From Candidatus Krumholzibacteriia bacterium (lineage in GTDB: Bacteria > Krumholzibacteriota > Krumholzibacteriia > LZORAL124-64-63): 11,747 bases of DNA. Shown here one piece after another: positions 5,902-11,747 of this stretch (position 1 is its first letter; each line of letters starts with the position of its first letter). Both the position numbers and the translations under genes were made by a program. The DNA lies in contig JAQULN010000049.1 in the NCBI GenBank assembly GCA_028718575.1, positions 1-11,747 on the forward strand, read 5' to 3'. The notes beneath the pieces are model-generated. The model had not been told where the DNA came from and ran no database searches. It was given only the letters and a program-made list of their open reading frames with translations.

Positions 5902-7920
5902 ATGATCTATCTGATTCCGATTGCGGGGCTGCTCGCCCTGGGTTTCGCCTGGCAACGCGCCGTCTGGGTGCGGCGACAGGACCCCGGCACCGAGACGATG
6001 CGCACGATCGCCGGCCATATCCAGGAAGGCGCGATGGCGTTCCTGGCCCGGCAGTACCAGGTGCTGGCCTTGTTCGTGCTGGCGGTGGCCGTCTTGCTGG
6101 CGCTGGGCAACCTGCATCAGGCGGCCTCCCACTGGTTGATCGGCGTCAGCTTCACAGTCGGCGCGCTCTCATCGGGCCTGGCCGGCTACTTCGGCATGCG
6201 CATCGCCACGATCGCGAATGTTCGCACCACGAGCGCCGCTCGCACGAGCCTCAACCGCGCCCTGCTGATCGCGTTCGGCGGCGGCTCGGTCATGGGCATG
6301 AGCGTGGTCGGTCTGGGTGTGCTGGGGCTCAGCGTGCTGTTCATTATCTACGACCGCAGCTTCGCCGTGACCTGGGGCACCGCCCGGGTGTTGCAGGTTC
6401 TGAGCGGCTTCAGCCTCGGCGCCAGTTCGATCGCATTGTTCGCGCGCGTGGGCGGCGGCATCTATACCAAGGCCGCCGATGTGGGCGCCGACCTCGTGGG
6501 CAAGGTCGAGGCTGGCATCCCCGAAGACGACCCGCGCAACCCGGCGGTGATCGCCGACAACGTGGGCGACAACGTGGGCGACGTCGCGGGCATGGGCGCC
6601 GACCTCTTCGAGAGCTACGTCGGCTCGATCATCGGCACGATGATCCTGGCCACGACCTTCCTGCCCGGCAACCTGAACGCCGTTCTCTTGCCGCTGGCCG
6701 TGGCCGGAGTCGGCATCGTGGTCTCCATTATCGGCACGTTCTTCGTGCGGGTCAAAGAAGGCGGCAATCCACAGGCTGCCCTGAACCTCGGCACCTTCGG
6801 CGCGGGCGCCATCATGGTGTTGGCCACGCTGGGGCTGGTCTGGGCCATGCTGCCCGCGGACGTCGCGTCGGGCGTCTTCTTCGCCACCGTCGCCGGTCTG
6901 GCGGGCGGCATCGCCATCGGCATGCTCACCGAATACTACACCGCCGAGAATCGCGGCCCCGCGCACGCGATCGCCCGCGCCAGCGAGACCGGAGCGGCGA
7001 CCAATATCATCGCCGGCTTGGCCACTGGCATGTTGTCGACGGCGGCTCCGGTCGTCGTGCTCGGCGCGGTCATCTTGATCGCACACCAGGCGGCGGGACT
7101 CTACGGTATCGGCATCGCCGCCCTCGGCATGCTGTCGACCACCGGCATCCAACTTGCCGTCGACGCCTACGGGCCCATCGCCGACAACGCGGGCGGGATC
7201 AGCGAGATGTCCGGGCTCGGCGCGGAGGTGCGGTCGCGCACCGATCGGCTCGACGCCGTCGGCAACACCACGGCGGCGATCGGCAAGGGTTTCGCGATCG
7301 GTTCGGCGGCCTTGACCGCCTTGGCGATGTTTTCGGCCTACCAGATGGCCGTCGGCCTCGAGAAGATCGATCTGCTCGAACCGCCGGTGCTGGTGGGGTT
7401 GTTGCTTGGCGCGATGCTGCCGTTCCTGTTCTCGTCGCTGGCGATGAACGCGGTCGGCCGGGCCGCCTTCGCCATGATCGAAGAAGTGCGGCGGCAGTTC
7501 CGTGAGATTCCCGGCTTGCTCGCGGGCCAGGCCAAGGCCGATTACCGTCGTTGCGTTTCGATTTCTACGGCGGCGGCGATCAAGGAGATGATCCTGCCGG
7601 GGCTGATCGCGGTCGTCACGCCGGTGCTGGTGGGCTTCGTCGGCGGGACGCACATGCTGGGCGGGCTGTTGGCCGGCGTGACCGCGAGCGGCGTGCTGCT
7701 CGCCCTGTTCCAGAGCAATGCCGGCGGCGCGTGGGACAATGCGAAGAAGTACATTGAGGCCGGCCATCACGGCGGCAAAGGCAGCGAGTCGCATAAGGCC
7801 GCCGTCGTGGGCGACACGGTAGGGGATCCCTTTAAAGACACCAGCGGACCAAGCCTCAATATTCTGATCAAACTGATGTCCGTCATTTCGGTCGTCATTG
7901 CGCCGATGCTCGTGTCTTGA
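5902..7920 (+). CDS. hppA: Membrane pyrophosphatase, K+-dependent, likely Na+-pumping
   Basis: A 672-residue, multi-spanning membrane protein starting at ATG 5902 with AAGGAG 9 bases upstream. It hydrolyses pyrophosphate and uses the energy to move cations out across the membrane. The substrate-site motifs are complete: D193-x7-K201-x-E203 in DVGADLVGKVE, the Asp-rich DNVGDNVGD (219-227), and the C-terminal VVGDTVGDPFKDTSGPSLN that coordinates Mg-PPi. Glu237 in DLFESYVG is the helix-6 carboxylate linked to ion transport. At the subtype site the sequence is GNTTAAIGKG (454-463): Ala458 and Gly461 occupy the places where K+-independent H+-pumps carry Lys and Thr. The enzyme should therefore need K+, and most members of that subgroup pump Na+ or both Na+ and H+. 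It stands alone with 253 bp upstream and 435 bp downstream. The length is within the family range and no key residue is missing. The symbol hppA is the usual family name; the transported ion is inference. Confidence 0.95.
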   Translation: MIYLIPIAGLLALGFAWQRAVWVRRQDPGTETMRTIAGHIQEGAMAFLARQYQVLALFVLAVAVLLALGNLHQAASHWLIGVSFTVGALSSGLAGYFGMRIATIANVRTTSAARTSLNRALLIAFGGGSVMGMSVVGLGVLGLSVLFIIYDRSFAVTWGTARVLQVLSGFSLGASSIALFARVGGGIYTKAADVGADLVGKVEAGIPEDDPRNPAVIADNVGDNVGDVAGMGADLFESYVGSIIGTMILATTFLPGNLNAVLLPLAVAGVGIVVSIIGTFFVRVKEGGNPQAALNLGTFGAGAIMVLATLGLVWAMLPADVASGVFFATVAGLAGGIAIGMLTEYYTAENRGPAHAIARASETGAATNIIAGLATGMLSTAAPVVVLGAVILIAHQAAGLYGIGIAALGMLSTTGIQLAVDAYGPIADNAGGISEMSGLGAEVRSRTDRLDAVGNTTAAIGKGFAIGSAALTALAMFSAYQMAVGLEKIDLLEPPVLVGLLLGAMLPFLFSSLAMNAVGRAAFAMIEEVRRQFREIPGLLAGQAKADYRRCVSISTAAAIKEMILPGLIAVVTPVLVGFVGGTHMLGGLLAGVTASGVLLALFQSNAGGAWDNAKKYIEAGHHGGKGSESHKAAVVGDTVGDPFKDTSGPSLNILIKLMSVISVVIAPMLVS

Positions 7921-8179
7921 TGGATGAACGGCTCGGCCGACGGCCGGCGCGGGACCGCGGCAGGCGAGACGCATGGCCATGACTGAAAAGAACTTGAATT
8001 CGGGGCACCGTTCGTAAAACACTTCTTGTGGTCGCGAAACTACGGCCGTCCGGGCGCGGCAACGTCATGGAAGTGTGCAATCTAAAAATATTATCCGAAA
8101 TATCTAGATTCCGCAGTAATTGGCCTAGTAAAAATTAAGATTTCTGTATTTTTTTCCTCTAGAACAGCGCGGCGAAGTC
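7921..8179. other. Non-coding region between hppA and the secreted pair
   Basis: No convincing gene is present. Near the left end CGGCC-GAC-GGCCG (7934-7946) can form a short hairpin after the hppA stop but has no T-run, so I do not call it a terminator. GC-rich sequence continues to about 8070. It is followed by a clearly AT-rich island (about 8077-8160) leading into the promoter of the first secreted-protein gene. The remaining 8180-8355 holds the promoter and structured leader listed separately. Confidence 0.6.
8079..8110. repeat. AT-rich interrupted inverted repeat
   Basis: AATCTA (8079-8084) is the reverse complement of TAGATT (8105-8110). Inside them ATATT (8088-8092) is the reverse complement of AATAT (8099-8103), leaving a 6-base centre. 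The four arms together give 11 base pairs of dyad symmetry in an AT-rich island about 70-100 bp before a promoter -10. Reading: an activator or repressor site, or an upstream AT-rich element for RNA polymerase. There is no evidence for a specific protein. Confidence 0.4.
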
Positions 8180-8188
8180 TGCTATAGT
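8180..8188 (+). promoter_or_regulatory. Extended -10 promoter of first secreted paralog
   Basis: TGC-TATAGT is an extended -10 element (TG at 8180-8181, hexamer 8183-8188, five of six consensus bases). The best -35 at 17-base spacing, TAGAAC (8160-8165), matches only three of six, as expected for extended -10 promoters. AT-rich DNA just upstream may act as an UP element. Transcription would begin near 8195, giving an untranslated leader of about 160 bases. Confidence 0.55.
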
Positions 8189-8212
8189 GACTGAAGTTCG
8201 AGGGGAGCGGTC

Positions 8213-8334
8213 GGTCTTGCAGACCCGCCCTGCGGCCGGCCCTGGCAACGCAGCCTTCGGGCGTGACGGCCACCCCGCCGCAACATGGGCCATTCGGCCC
8301 GGGTTTTCTCAAACGTCCCTGTCGATTGCAGGGA
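8213..8334 (+). ncRNA. Structured 5' leader RNA, four hairpins
   Basis: Between the predicted start near 8195 and the ATG at 8356 the sequence folds into consecutive stems. H1 is GGTCT-TGC-AGACC (8213-8225). H2 spans 8231-8282: base stem TGCGGC/GCCGCA (8231-8236 with 8277-8282), inner stem TGGC/GCCA (8243-8246 with 8269-8272), then CGC-a-GCC/GGC-GTG capped by a UUCG tetraloop (8249-8265, with one bulged A and one G-T pair). H3 is GGGCC-ATTC-GGCCC (8287-8300), followed by GGGTTTTCTC. H4 is TCCCTG-7-CAGGGA (8316-8334), ending just before the AAGGAAG ribosome site. The arrangement suggests a cis-regulatory leader (attenuator, riboswitch or mRNA stabiliser). I recognise no known riboswitch class. 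The second paralog lacks such a leader. Confidence 0.45.
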
Positions 8335-8355
8335 TAATAGGAAGGAAGACTAGCC

Positions 8356-9414
8356 ATGCGTAAACTGCTAGCGTTTGCCATGATGCTGACATTGGTTGGC
8401 ACGGCGATGGCGTACGACCTGGGCAACGCCGATCCCAGGCCCGCGAAGCCGGCCGACAACTCGGTCTACACGCCGCCGGACGTTCCTCGCCAGGGTGGCG
8501 ACACCATCCTGACCGCCGTTCCGATCACGCTGTTTGACGGCGCGCAGTACACCGGCACCACGGTGGGCTACCTCCACGACTACGACGAGGCCTGTCCCTA
8601 CACCGGCGGCACCGCGCCCGACGTCGTGTACACGGTGACGCCCGACGTGACCAAGGCCTGGGACCTCGATCTCTGCTACTCCTCGTACGACACGAAGATT
8701 TACGTCTACGACGTTAACCTGAACCTGATCGGCTGCAACGACGACGCTCACTTCGAGGCCCCCTGCTACACCTACTCCTCGAAGCTGACCGTGACGCTCA
8801 ACGCCGGCATTGAGTACTACATCATCATTGACGCCTATGGCACCAATTCCGGCGCCTACGTGCTGGACATCGTCGAGTACTTCCCCTGCGAGCTCGAGTG
8901 CCCGGGCGGCGACAACTGCTTGGTCGAGGGCGAGCCCCCGCTGGTCAACGGCTACGCGGACGCCTACAACGGCGGCTGCAACAGCCCCGAGTTCGGCGAA
9001 CCGTTCCAGACCCTGCAGTGCTCGACCATCTGTGGCACGACCGGCTTCTACCTCGCGGCAGATCAGAGCCAGTATCGTGACACCGACTGGTTCTATGTCG
9101 AAGTTCCTGCTACCGGCGTGCTCGAGATCACCGGCGACGCCGAGTACATCACCGCGATGTACGAACTCACCGGCACCTGCGCGGCCGGCATGACCGTCGT
9201 TCAGAGCATGGAAGTCGGCCCCTGCAGCGAGGGCACGATGACGATCGTCGGCGCCGCTGGTTCGCAGAAAGTATTCTGGGTCGGCGCGAGCTGGAACCAG
9301 GACGTCCTCTCGAACCCGATGGAATGGGACTGGATCCTTTACACCAACCTGCCTCCGTGCATTATCGCCACGGAGAACGACACCTGGTCCGGCGTCAAGT
9401 CGCTGTTCCGGTAG
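8356..9414 (+). CDS. Secreted PPC-like cysteine-rich protein, paralog A
   Basis: A 352-residue exported protein with ATG 8356 and ribosome site AAGGAAG at 8342-8348. The signal peptide MRKLLAFAMMLTLVGTAMA probably ends at residue 19. A Pro-rich linker (about 25-48) follows. Residues about 55-172 form a beta-rich domain resembling bacterial pre-peptidase C-terminal (PPC) domains: GTTVGYLHDYDEACPYTGG, PDVVYTVTP, then LCYSSYDTKIYVYD and GIEYYIIIDAYG. Residues about 182-333 form a second, related module with VEGEPPLVNGYADAYNGGC, CSTICGTTGFYL and YRDTDWFYVEVP. The tail is NDTWSGVKSLFR. There are thirteen cysteines in all, most probably in disulphides. No catalytic residues or peptidase domain are evident, so it is more likely a structural, adhesive or binding protein of the cell surface or outside. 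Its function is unknown. It has a near-copy 158 bp downstream. Confidence 0.85.
   Translation: MRKLLAFAMMLTLVGTAMAYDLGNADPRPAKPADNSVYTPPDVPRQGGDTILTAVPITLFDGAQYTGTTVGYLHDYDEACPYTGGTAPDVVYTVTPDVTKAWDLDLCYSSYDTKIYVYDVNLNLIGCNDDAHFEAPCYTYSSKLTVTLNAGIEYYIIIDAYGTNSGAYVLDIVEYFPCELECPGGDNCLVEGEPPLVNGYADAYNGGCNSPEFGEPFQTLQCSTICGTTGFYLAADQSQYRDTDWFYVEVPATGVLEITGDAEYITAMYELTGTCAAGMTVVQSMEVGPCSEGTMTIVGAAGSQKVFWVGASWNQDVLSNPMEWDWILYTNLPPCIIATENDTWSGVKSLFR
8356..9414 (+). repeat. Tandem gene duplication, copy 1
   Basis: This gene is repeated in direct orientation at 9573-10643. The offset is 1217 bp at first, rising to 1226 bp after a three-codon insertion in copy 2. Runs of perfect nucleotide identity include 8509-8555 (47 bp, with 9726-9772), 8657-8699 (43 bp, with 9874-9916) and 9292-9338 (47 bp, with 10518-10564). 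Flanking non-coding DNA is not visibly shared. Confidence 0.9.
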
Positions 9415-9445
9415 TCTGTCGGTCTGACCTCAGGCGGGACGGTCG

Positions 9446-9479
9446 CGGGGCCGGGGATGCTTCCCCGGCCCCGGTCTTT
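9446..9479 (+). terminator. Strong intrinsic terminator after paralog A
   Basis: GGGGCCGGGG (9447-9456), a 6-base loop ATGCTT, and CCCCGGCCCC (9463-9472) form a perfect 10-bp GC stem, extended to 11 by C9446-G9473. It is followed by GTCTTT. The stem is very stable but the U-tract is short. It lies 31 bases after the stop of paralog A and before the promoter of paralog B, so the two genes are probably separate transcription units. Confidence 0.75.
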
Positions 9480-9515
9480 GGGGCGCAGTCGCTTCTGGAT
9501 CGCGTTCGCGGATGA

Positions 9516-9524
9516 TGCTAAAAT
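9516..9524 (+). promoter_or_regulatory. Extended -10 promoter of second secreted paralog
   Basis: TGC-TAAAAT (TG at 9516-9517, hexamer 9519-9524, five of six consensus bases) repeats the TGCTA core of the paralog A promoter. At 17-base spacing the -35 is TGGATC (9496-9501), with three matches. Transcription would start near 9531, only about 42 bases before the ATG, so there is no room for a leader like that of paralog A. Confidence 0.5.
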
Positions 9525-9572
9525 CGTGGTCGTCCGAGCGGAACGACCCACCACCAGGAGGGAAGATCGACC

Positions 9573-10643
9573 ATGCGTCCACTGCTCGCATTTGTTGCGC
9601 TGCTGGCCCTGACTGGCGCCGCTGTGGCGTCCGATTGGGGAGCGGCCGATCCCAGGCCCGCAAAACCGGCCGACCACTCGGTCTACCTGCCGCCCGACGT
9701 GCCACGCCAGGGTGGCGACACCATTCTGACCGCCGTTCCGATCACGCTGTTTGACGGCGCGCAGTACACCGGTACCACGGTGGGCTACCTCAACGACTAC
9801 GACGAAGTGTGTCCCTACACCGGCAGCACCGCGCCCGACGTCGTGTACAAGACGACGCCCACGGTGACCGGGACCTGGGACCTCGATCTCTGCTACTCCT
9901 CGTACGACACGAAGATCTACGTCTACGACGTGAACCTGAACCTGATCGGCTGCAACGACGACGCTTACTTCGCCGCCCCTTGCTACACCTACTCCTCGAA
10001 GTTGAACGTGACGCTCAACGCCGGCATGGAGTACTACATCATCATTGACGCCTATGGCGCCCATGCCGGCGCCTACTTACTGGACATCGCCGAGTACTTC
10101 GCCTGCGTTATCGAGTGCCCGGGGTCGGGGCCTGAGGACAACGTCTTCGTCGAGGGCGAGCCCCCGCTGGTCAATGGCCACGAGGACGCGTACAACGGCG
10201 GTTGCGCCAGCTCCGACTTTGGCTTTCCGTTCCAGACCCTGGAGTGCTCGACCATCTGTGGCACGACCGGCTTCTTCCTCAGTAACGACGGCGCCCAGTA
10301 TCGTGACACCGACTGGTTCTATATGACGATTCCGGCGGGCGGCATGCTCGAGATCACCGGCGACGCCGAGTACATCACCGCGATGTACCAACTCAGCGGC
10401 ACATGCGAGGGCGGCATTTCCGTCGATCAGGGCATGGAGATCGGGCCCTGCAGCGAGGGCACGATGATGATCACGGGTGCCGCGGGCTCGCAAGTGATAC
10501 TCTGGGTGGGCGCGAGTTGGAACCAGGACGTCCTCTCGAACCCGATGGAATGGGACTGGATCCTCTACACCAACCTGCCTCCGTGCATCATTATTGCCAC
10601 GGAGAGCGAGACCTGGTCCGGCGTCAAGTCGCTGTTCCGGTAA
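9573..10643 (+). CDS. Secreted PPC-like cysteine-rich protein, paralog B
   Basis: A 356-residue protein with ATG 9573 and a strong AGGAGGG site (9556-9562). It is about 80% identical to paralog A by eye count and has the same order: signal peptide MRPLLAFVALLALTGAAVA, ADPRPAKPAD linker, PPC-like domain (about 55-172), second module with EGEPPLVNG, EDAYNGGC and YRDTDWFYMTIP (about 182-337), and the tail SETWSGVKSLFR. Twelve of the cysteines are kept. The one equivalent to Cys188 of paralog A is lost where three residues are inserted (ECPGSGPEDNVF against ECPGGDNCL). The odd cysteine count of A and even count of B suggests Cys188 is unpaired in A or links to a partner. Changes are concentrated in the signal peptide, the hinge around 180-240 and the segment around 275-310. 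The gene ends 4 bp from the convergent aminotransferase gene. Its function is unknown. Confidence 0.85.
   Translation: MRPLLAFVALLALTGAAVASDWGAADPRPAKPADHSVYLPPDVPRQGGDTILTAVPITLFDGAQYTGTTVGYLNDYDEVCPYTGSTAPDVVYKTTPTVTGTWDLDLCYSSYDTKIYVYDVNLNLIGCNDDAYFAAPCYTYSSKLNVTLNAGMEYYIIIDAYGAHAGAYLLDIAEYFACVIECPGSGPEDNVFVEGEPPLVNGHEDAYNGGCASSDFGFPFQTLECSTICGTTGFFLSNDGAQYRDTDWFYMTIPAGGMLEITGDAEYITAMYQLSGTCEGGISVDQGMEIGPCSEGTMMITGAAGSQVILWVGASWNQDVLSNPMEWDWILYTNLPPCIIIATESETWSGVKSLFR
9573..10643 (+). repeat. Tandem gene duplication, copy 2
   Basis: Direct repeat of 8356-9414. Copy 2 differs in length by three codons inserted near residue 185 and one extra Ile codon near residue 340. Reading frame and both ends are intact, so this is a second working gene and not a decaying copy. 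Confidence 0.9.
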
Positions 10644-10647
10644 TAGG

Positions 10648-11747
10648 TCACGCCTCAGGCTGCCGCGCGACCTCGCGTACCTTCTCGCTGACCAGATCGA
10701 TCTGATCGGCCGTCAGGTCGCCGTGCATGGGCAGGCTCAGGATTTCGTCCTGGTACCGGTGCGCGACCGGGAAGTCCTGCGGCCGGTGGCCGAGCCGCTC
10801 GTAAGCGGCCACGAAGGGTAGGGCCTTCAAGTAGTGCACGCCGGTCTGGATGCCGGCGGCCTGCAAGTGCCGGCGCACCTCGTCGCGGTTGGCGACGCGG
10901 ATCACGTAGAGGTGGAACACGTGGCGGGCGTCCGGGTGCACGGCGGGCGGGACGCAGACCCCGGCCAGACCCTCGCTGTAGCGCGCCGCTGCGGCGATGC
11001 GGGCCGCGGTCCAGGTCTCCAGGTGGCGCAACTTGACCGATAACACGGCGGCCTGCAGGCCGTCGAGGCGGCTGTTGATGCCCTCGCGGCTGTGCACCAG
11101 CGTCTCGTGGCGCCCGTGATTGCAATGGCTGCGGACGAACGCGTCGAGCGCGTCGTCGTCGGTGACCACGCAGCCGGCGTCGCCGTACGCGCCGAGGTTC
11201 TTGCCGGGATAGAAGCTGTAGCAGGCGCAGGCGCCGAAGGTGCCGGCGCTCTGCCCCTGCCAGCGGGCGCCGTGGGCCTGGGCGGCGTCCTCGACGACTA
11301 CGAGCCCGTGCTGCCTGGCGATGGCGAGGATCCGGTCCATCGGGCACGGTTGGCCGTAGAGGTGGACCGGCACGATGGCCTTGGTGCGCGGGGTGATCGC
11401 CGCCGCGAGGCGCTCGGGGTCCAGATTGTAATAAAGGGGATCGTTGTCCACGAAGACGACATCGGCCCCGGTCGCGGTGATGCCCTCGGCCGTGGCGATG
11501 AACGTGTTGGCGGCGGTAATGACCTCGTCGCCCGGTCCGACGCCCAACCCCTTCAGCGCGGTGAACAACGCGTCGGTGCCGTTGGCCACGCCGATGCAGT
11601 GCTTGCGGCCGATATAGGCCGCATATTCCTGCTCGAACTGCGCGGCGTACTTGCCGCCGATGAAGGCGCAATCCGCGATGACAGCGGCCAGGGCCTGATC
11701 GATCTCCGGTTGGATGCGTTTGTACTGTGCTTTCAGGTCGACGAAGG
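10648..11747 (-). CDS. DegT/DnrJ/EryC1 sugar aminotransferase, N-terminus cut
   Basis: The coding frame is open from the right edge (11745) to a TGA at 10648-10650, giving 365 visible residues. The first are FVDLKAQYKRIQPEID, which in this family lie only a few residues after the initiator, so nearly the whole protein is present. It is a PLP-dependent enzyme that aminates a keto-sugar nucleotide. Family landmarks: CIGVANGTDAL (PLP phosphate loop), VVVEDAAQAHG (Asp153 of the visible part contacts the pyridine N; Gln156 stacks nearby) and CYSFYPGKNLGAYGDAG, with Lys182 as the Schiff-base lysine. HSREGINSRLDGLQAAVL and GVHYLKALPF are also typical. The product would be an aminodeoxy sugar for O-antigen, capsule or glycoprotein glycans; the precise sugar cannot be told. 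It converges on paralog B with 4 bp between stop codons. It may belong to a polysaccharide locus lying to the right of the window. Confidence 0.9.
   Translation of the reverse strand, partial: FVDLKAQYKRIQPEIDQALAAVIADCAFIGGKYAAQFEQEYAAYIGRKHCIGVANGTDALFTALKGLGVGPGDEVITAANTFIATAEGITATGADVVFVDNDPLYYNLDPERLAAAITPRTKAIVPVHLYGQPCPMDRILAIARQHGLVVVEDAAQAHGARWQGQSAGTFGACACYSFYPGKNLGAYGDAGCVVTDDDALDAFVRSHCNHGRHETLVHSREGINSRLDGLQAAVLSVKLRHLETWTAARIAAAARYSEGLAGVCVPPAVHPDARHVFHLYVIRVANRDEVRRHLQAAGIQTGVHYLKALPFVAAYERLGHRPQDFPVAHRYQDEILSLPMHGDLTADQIDLVSEKVREVARQPEA

Noticed and set aside
7934..7946. Terminator of the pyrophosphatase gene
   Set aside because: The 5-bp CGGCC/GGCCG stem has no T-run after it, and such stems are common by chance in this composition.
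6169..8022. 617-codon open frame on the minus strand opposite the pyrophosphatase
   Set aside because: His/Arg/Asp/Gln-rich shadow of a strongly conserved membrane protein; no motif and no supported start.
8231..8300. c-di-GMP-I (GEMM) riboswitch in the paralog A leader
   Set aside because: Only loose resemblance. The conserved GACGCAAAGCC core and the tetraloop-receptor arrangement are missing. Recorded only as an unclassified structured leader.
8356..10643. Mobile element or integrated cassette carrying the paralog pair
   Set aside because: No transposase, integrase, terminal inverted repeats or target duplications are visible around the pair; a simple tandem duplication explains it.
1..11747. 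tRNA, rRNA, CRISPR arrays, toxin-antitoxin or phage-defence genes
   Set aside because: I looked for repeated spacers, tRNA-like cloverleafs and typical defence domains and found none.

Overview
The window is a stretch of chromosome from a GC-rich bacterium, with nine protein-coding genes (two cut by the window edges) and no RNA genes, insertion sequences or CRISPR arrays that I can see. Start codons include GTG and TTG, each backed by a strong Shine-Dalgarno. The pair of secreted, cysteine-rich proteins with pre-peptidase-like domains and a shared C-terminal WSGVKSLFR recalls uncultured Gram-negative lineages such as Eisenbacteria or Krumholzibacteriota. A two-subunit class I fumarase, a Na+-type membrane pyrophosphatase and a Wzz-like protein fit a Gram-negative bacterium, but the phylum is a guess from memory.

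Layout. (1) Positions 1-2655, minus strand: a three-gene operon read right to left, with gaps of 28 and 23 bp. It encodes a saccharopine/lysine-6-dehydrogenase-like oxidoreductase, a TolB-like PD40 propeller protein with a signal peptide, and the N-terminus of a secreted S9-family (prolyl oligopeptidase-like) peptidase. (2) Positions 2656-2881: a divergent control region with a good sigma70-like promoter in each direction. The fumarase promoter carries a perfect 13-bp palindrome in its spacer. (3) Positions 2882-5648, plus strand: fumarase alpha, fumarase beta, then a TTG-started Wzz/GumC-type polysaccharide chain-length protein. The three are probably co-transcribed, and a hairpin sits just before the Wzz ribosome site. 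(4) Positions 5902-7920: a membrane pyrophosphatase with the residue pattern of K+-dependent, Na+-transporting enzymes. (5) Positions 7921-8355: a 435-bp non-coding region with an AT-rich island, an extended -10 promoter and a leader of four consecutive hairpins. (6) Positions 8356-10643: a tandem pair of secreted paralogs, about 80% identical by eye count, separated by a strong intrinsic terminator and a second promoter. (7) Positions 10648-11747, minus strand: a nearly complete DegT/DnrJ/EryC1 sugar aminotransferase, convergent with the second paralog and only 4 bp away.

The central-metabolism and energy genes (fumarase, pyrophosphatase, the dehydrogenase) look ordinary. The Wzz and DegT proteins point to surface polysaccharide synthesis. 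The most interesting part is the secreted pair: two uncharacterised modules, a conserved tail that may be a sorting signal, mosaic sequence divergence, and a long structured RNA leader before the first copy but not the second.
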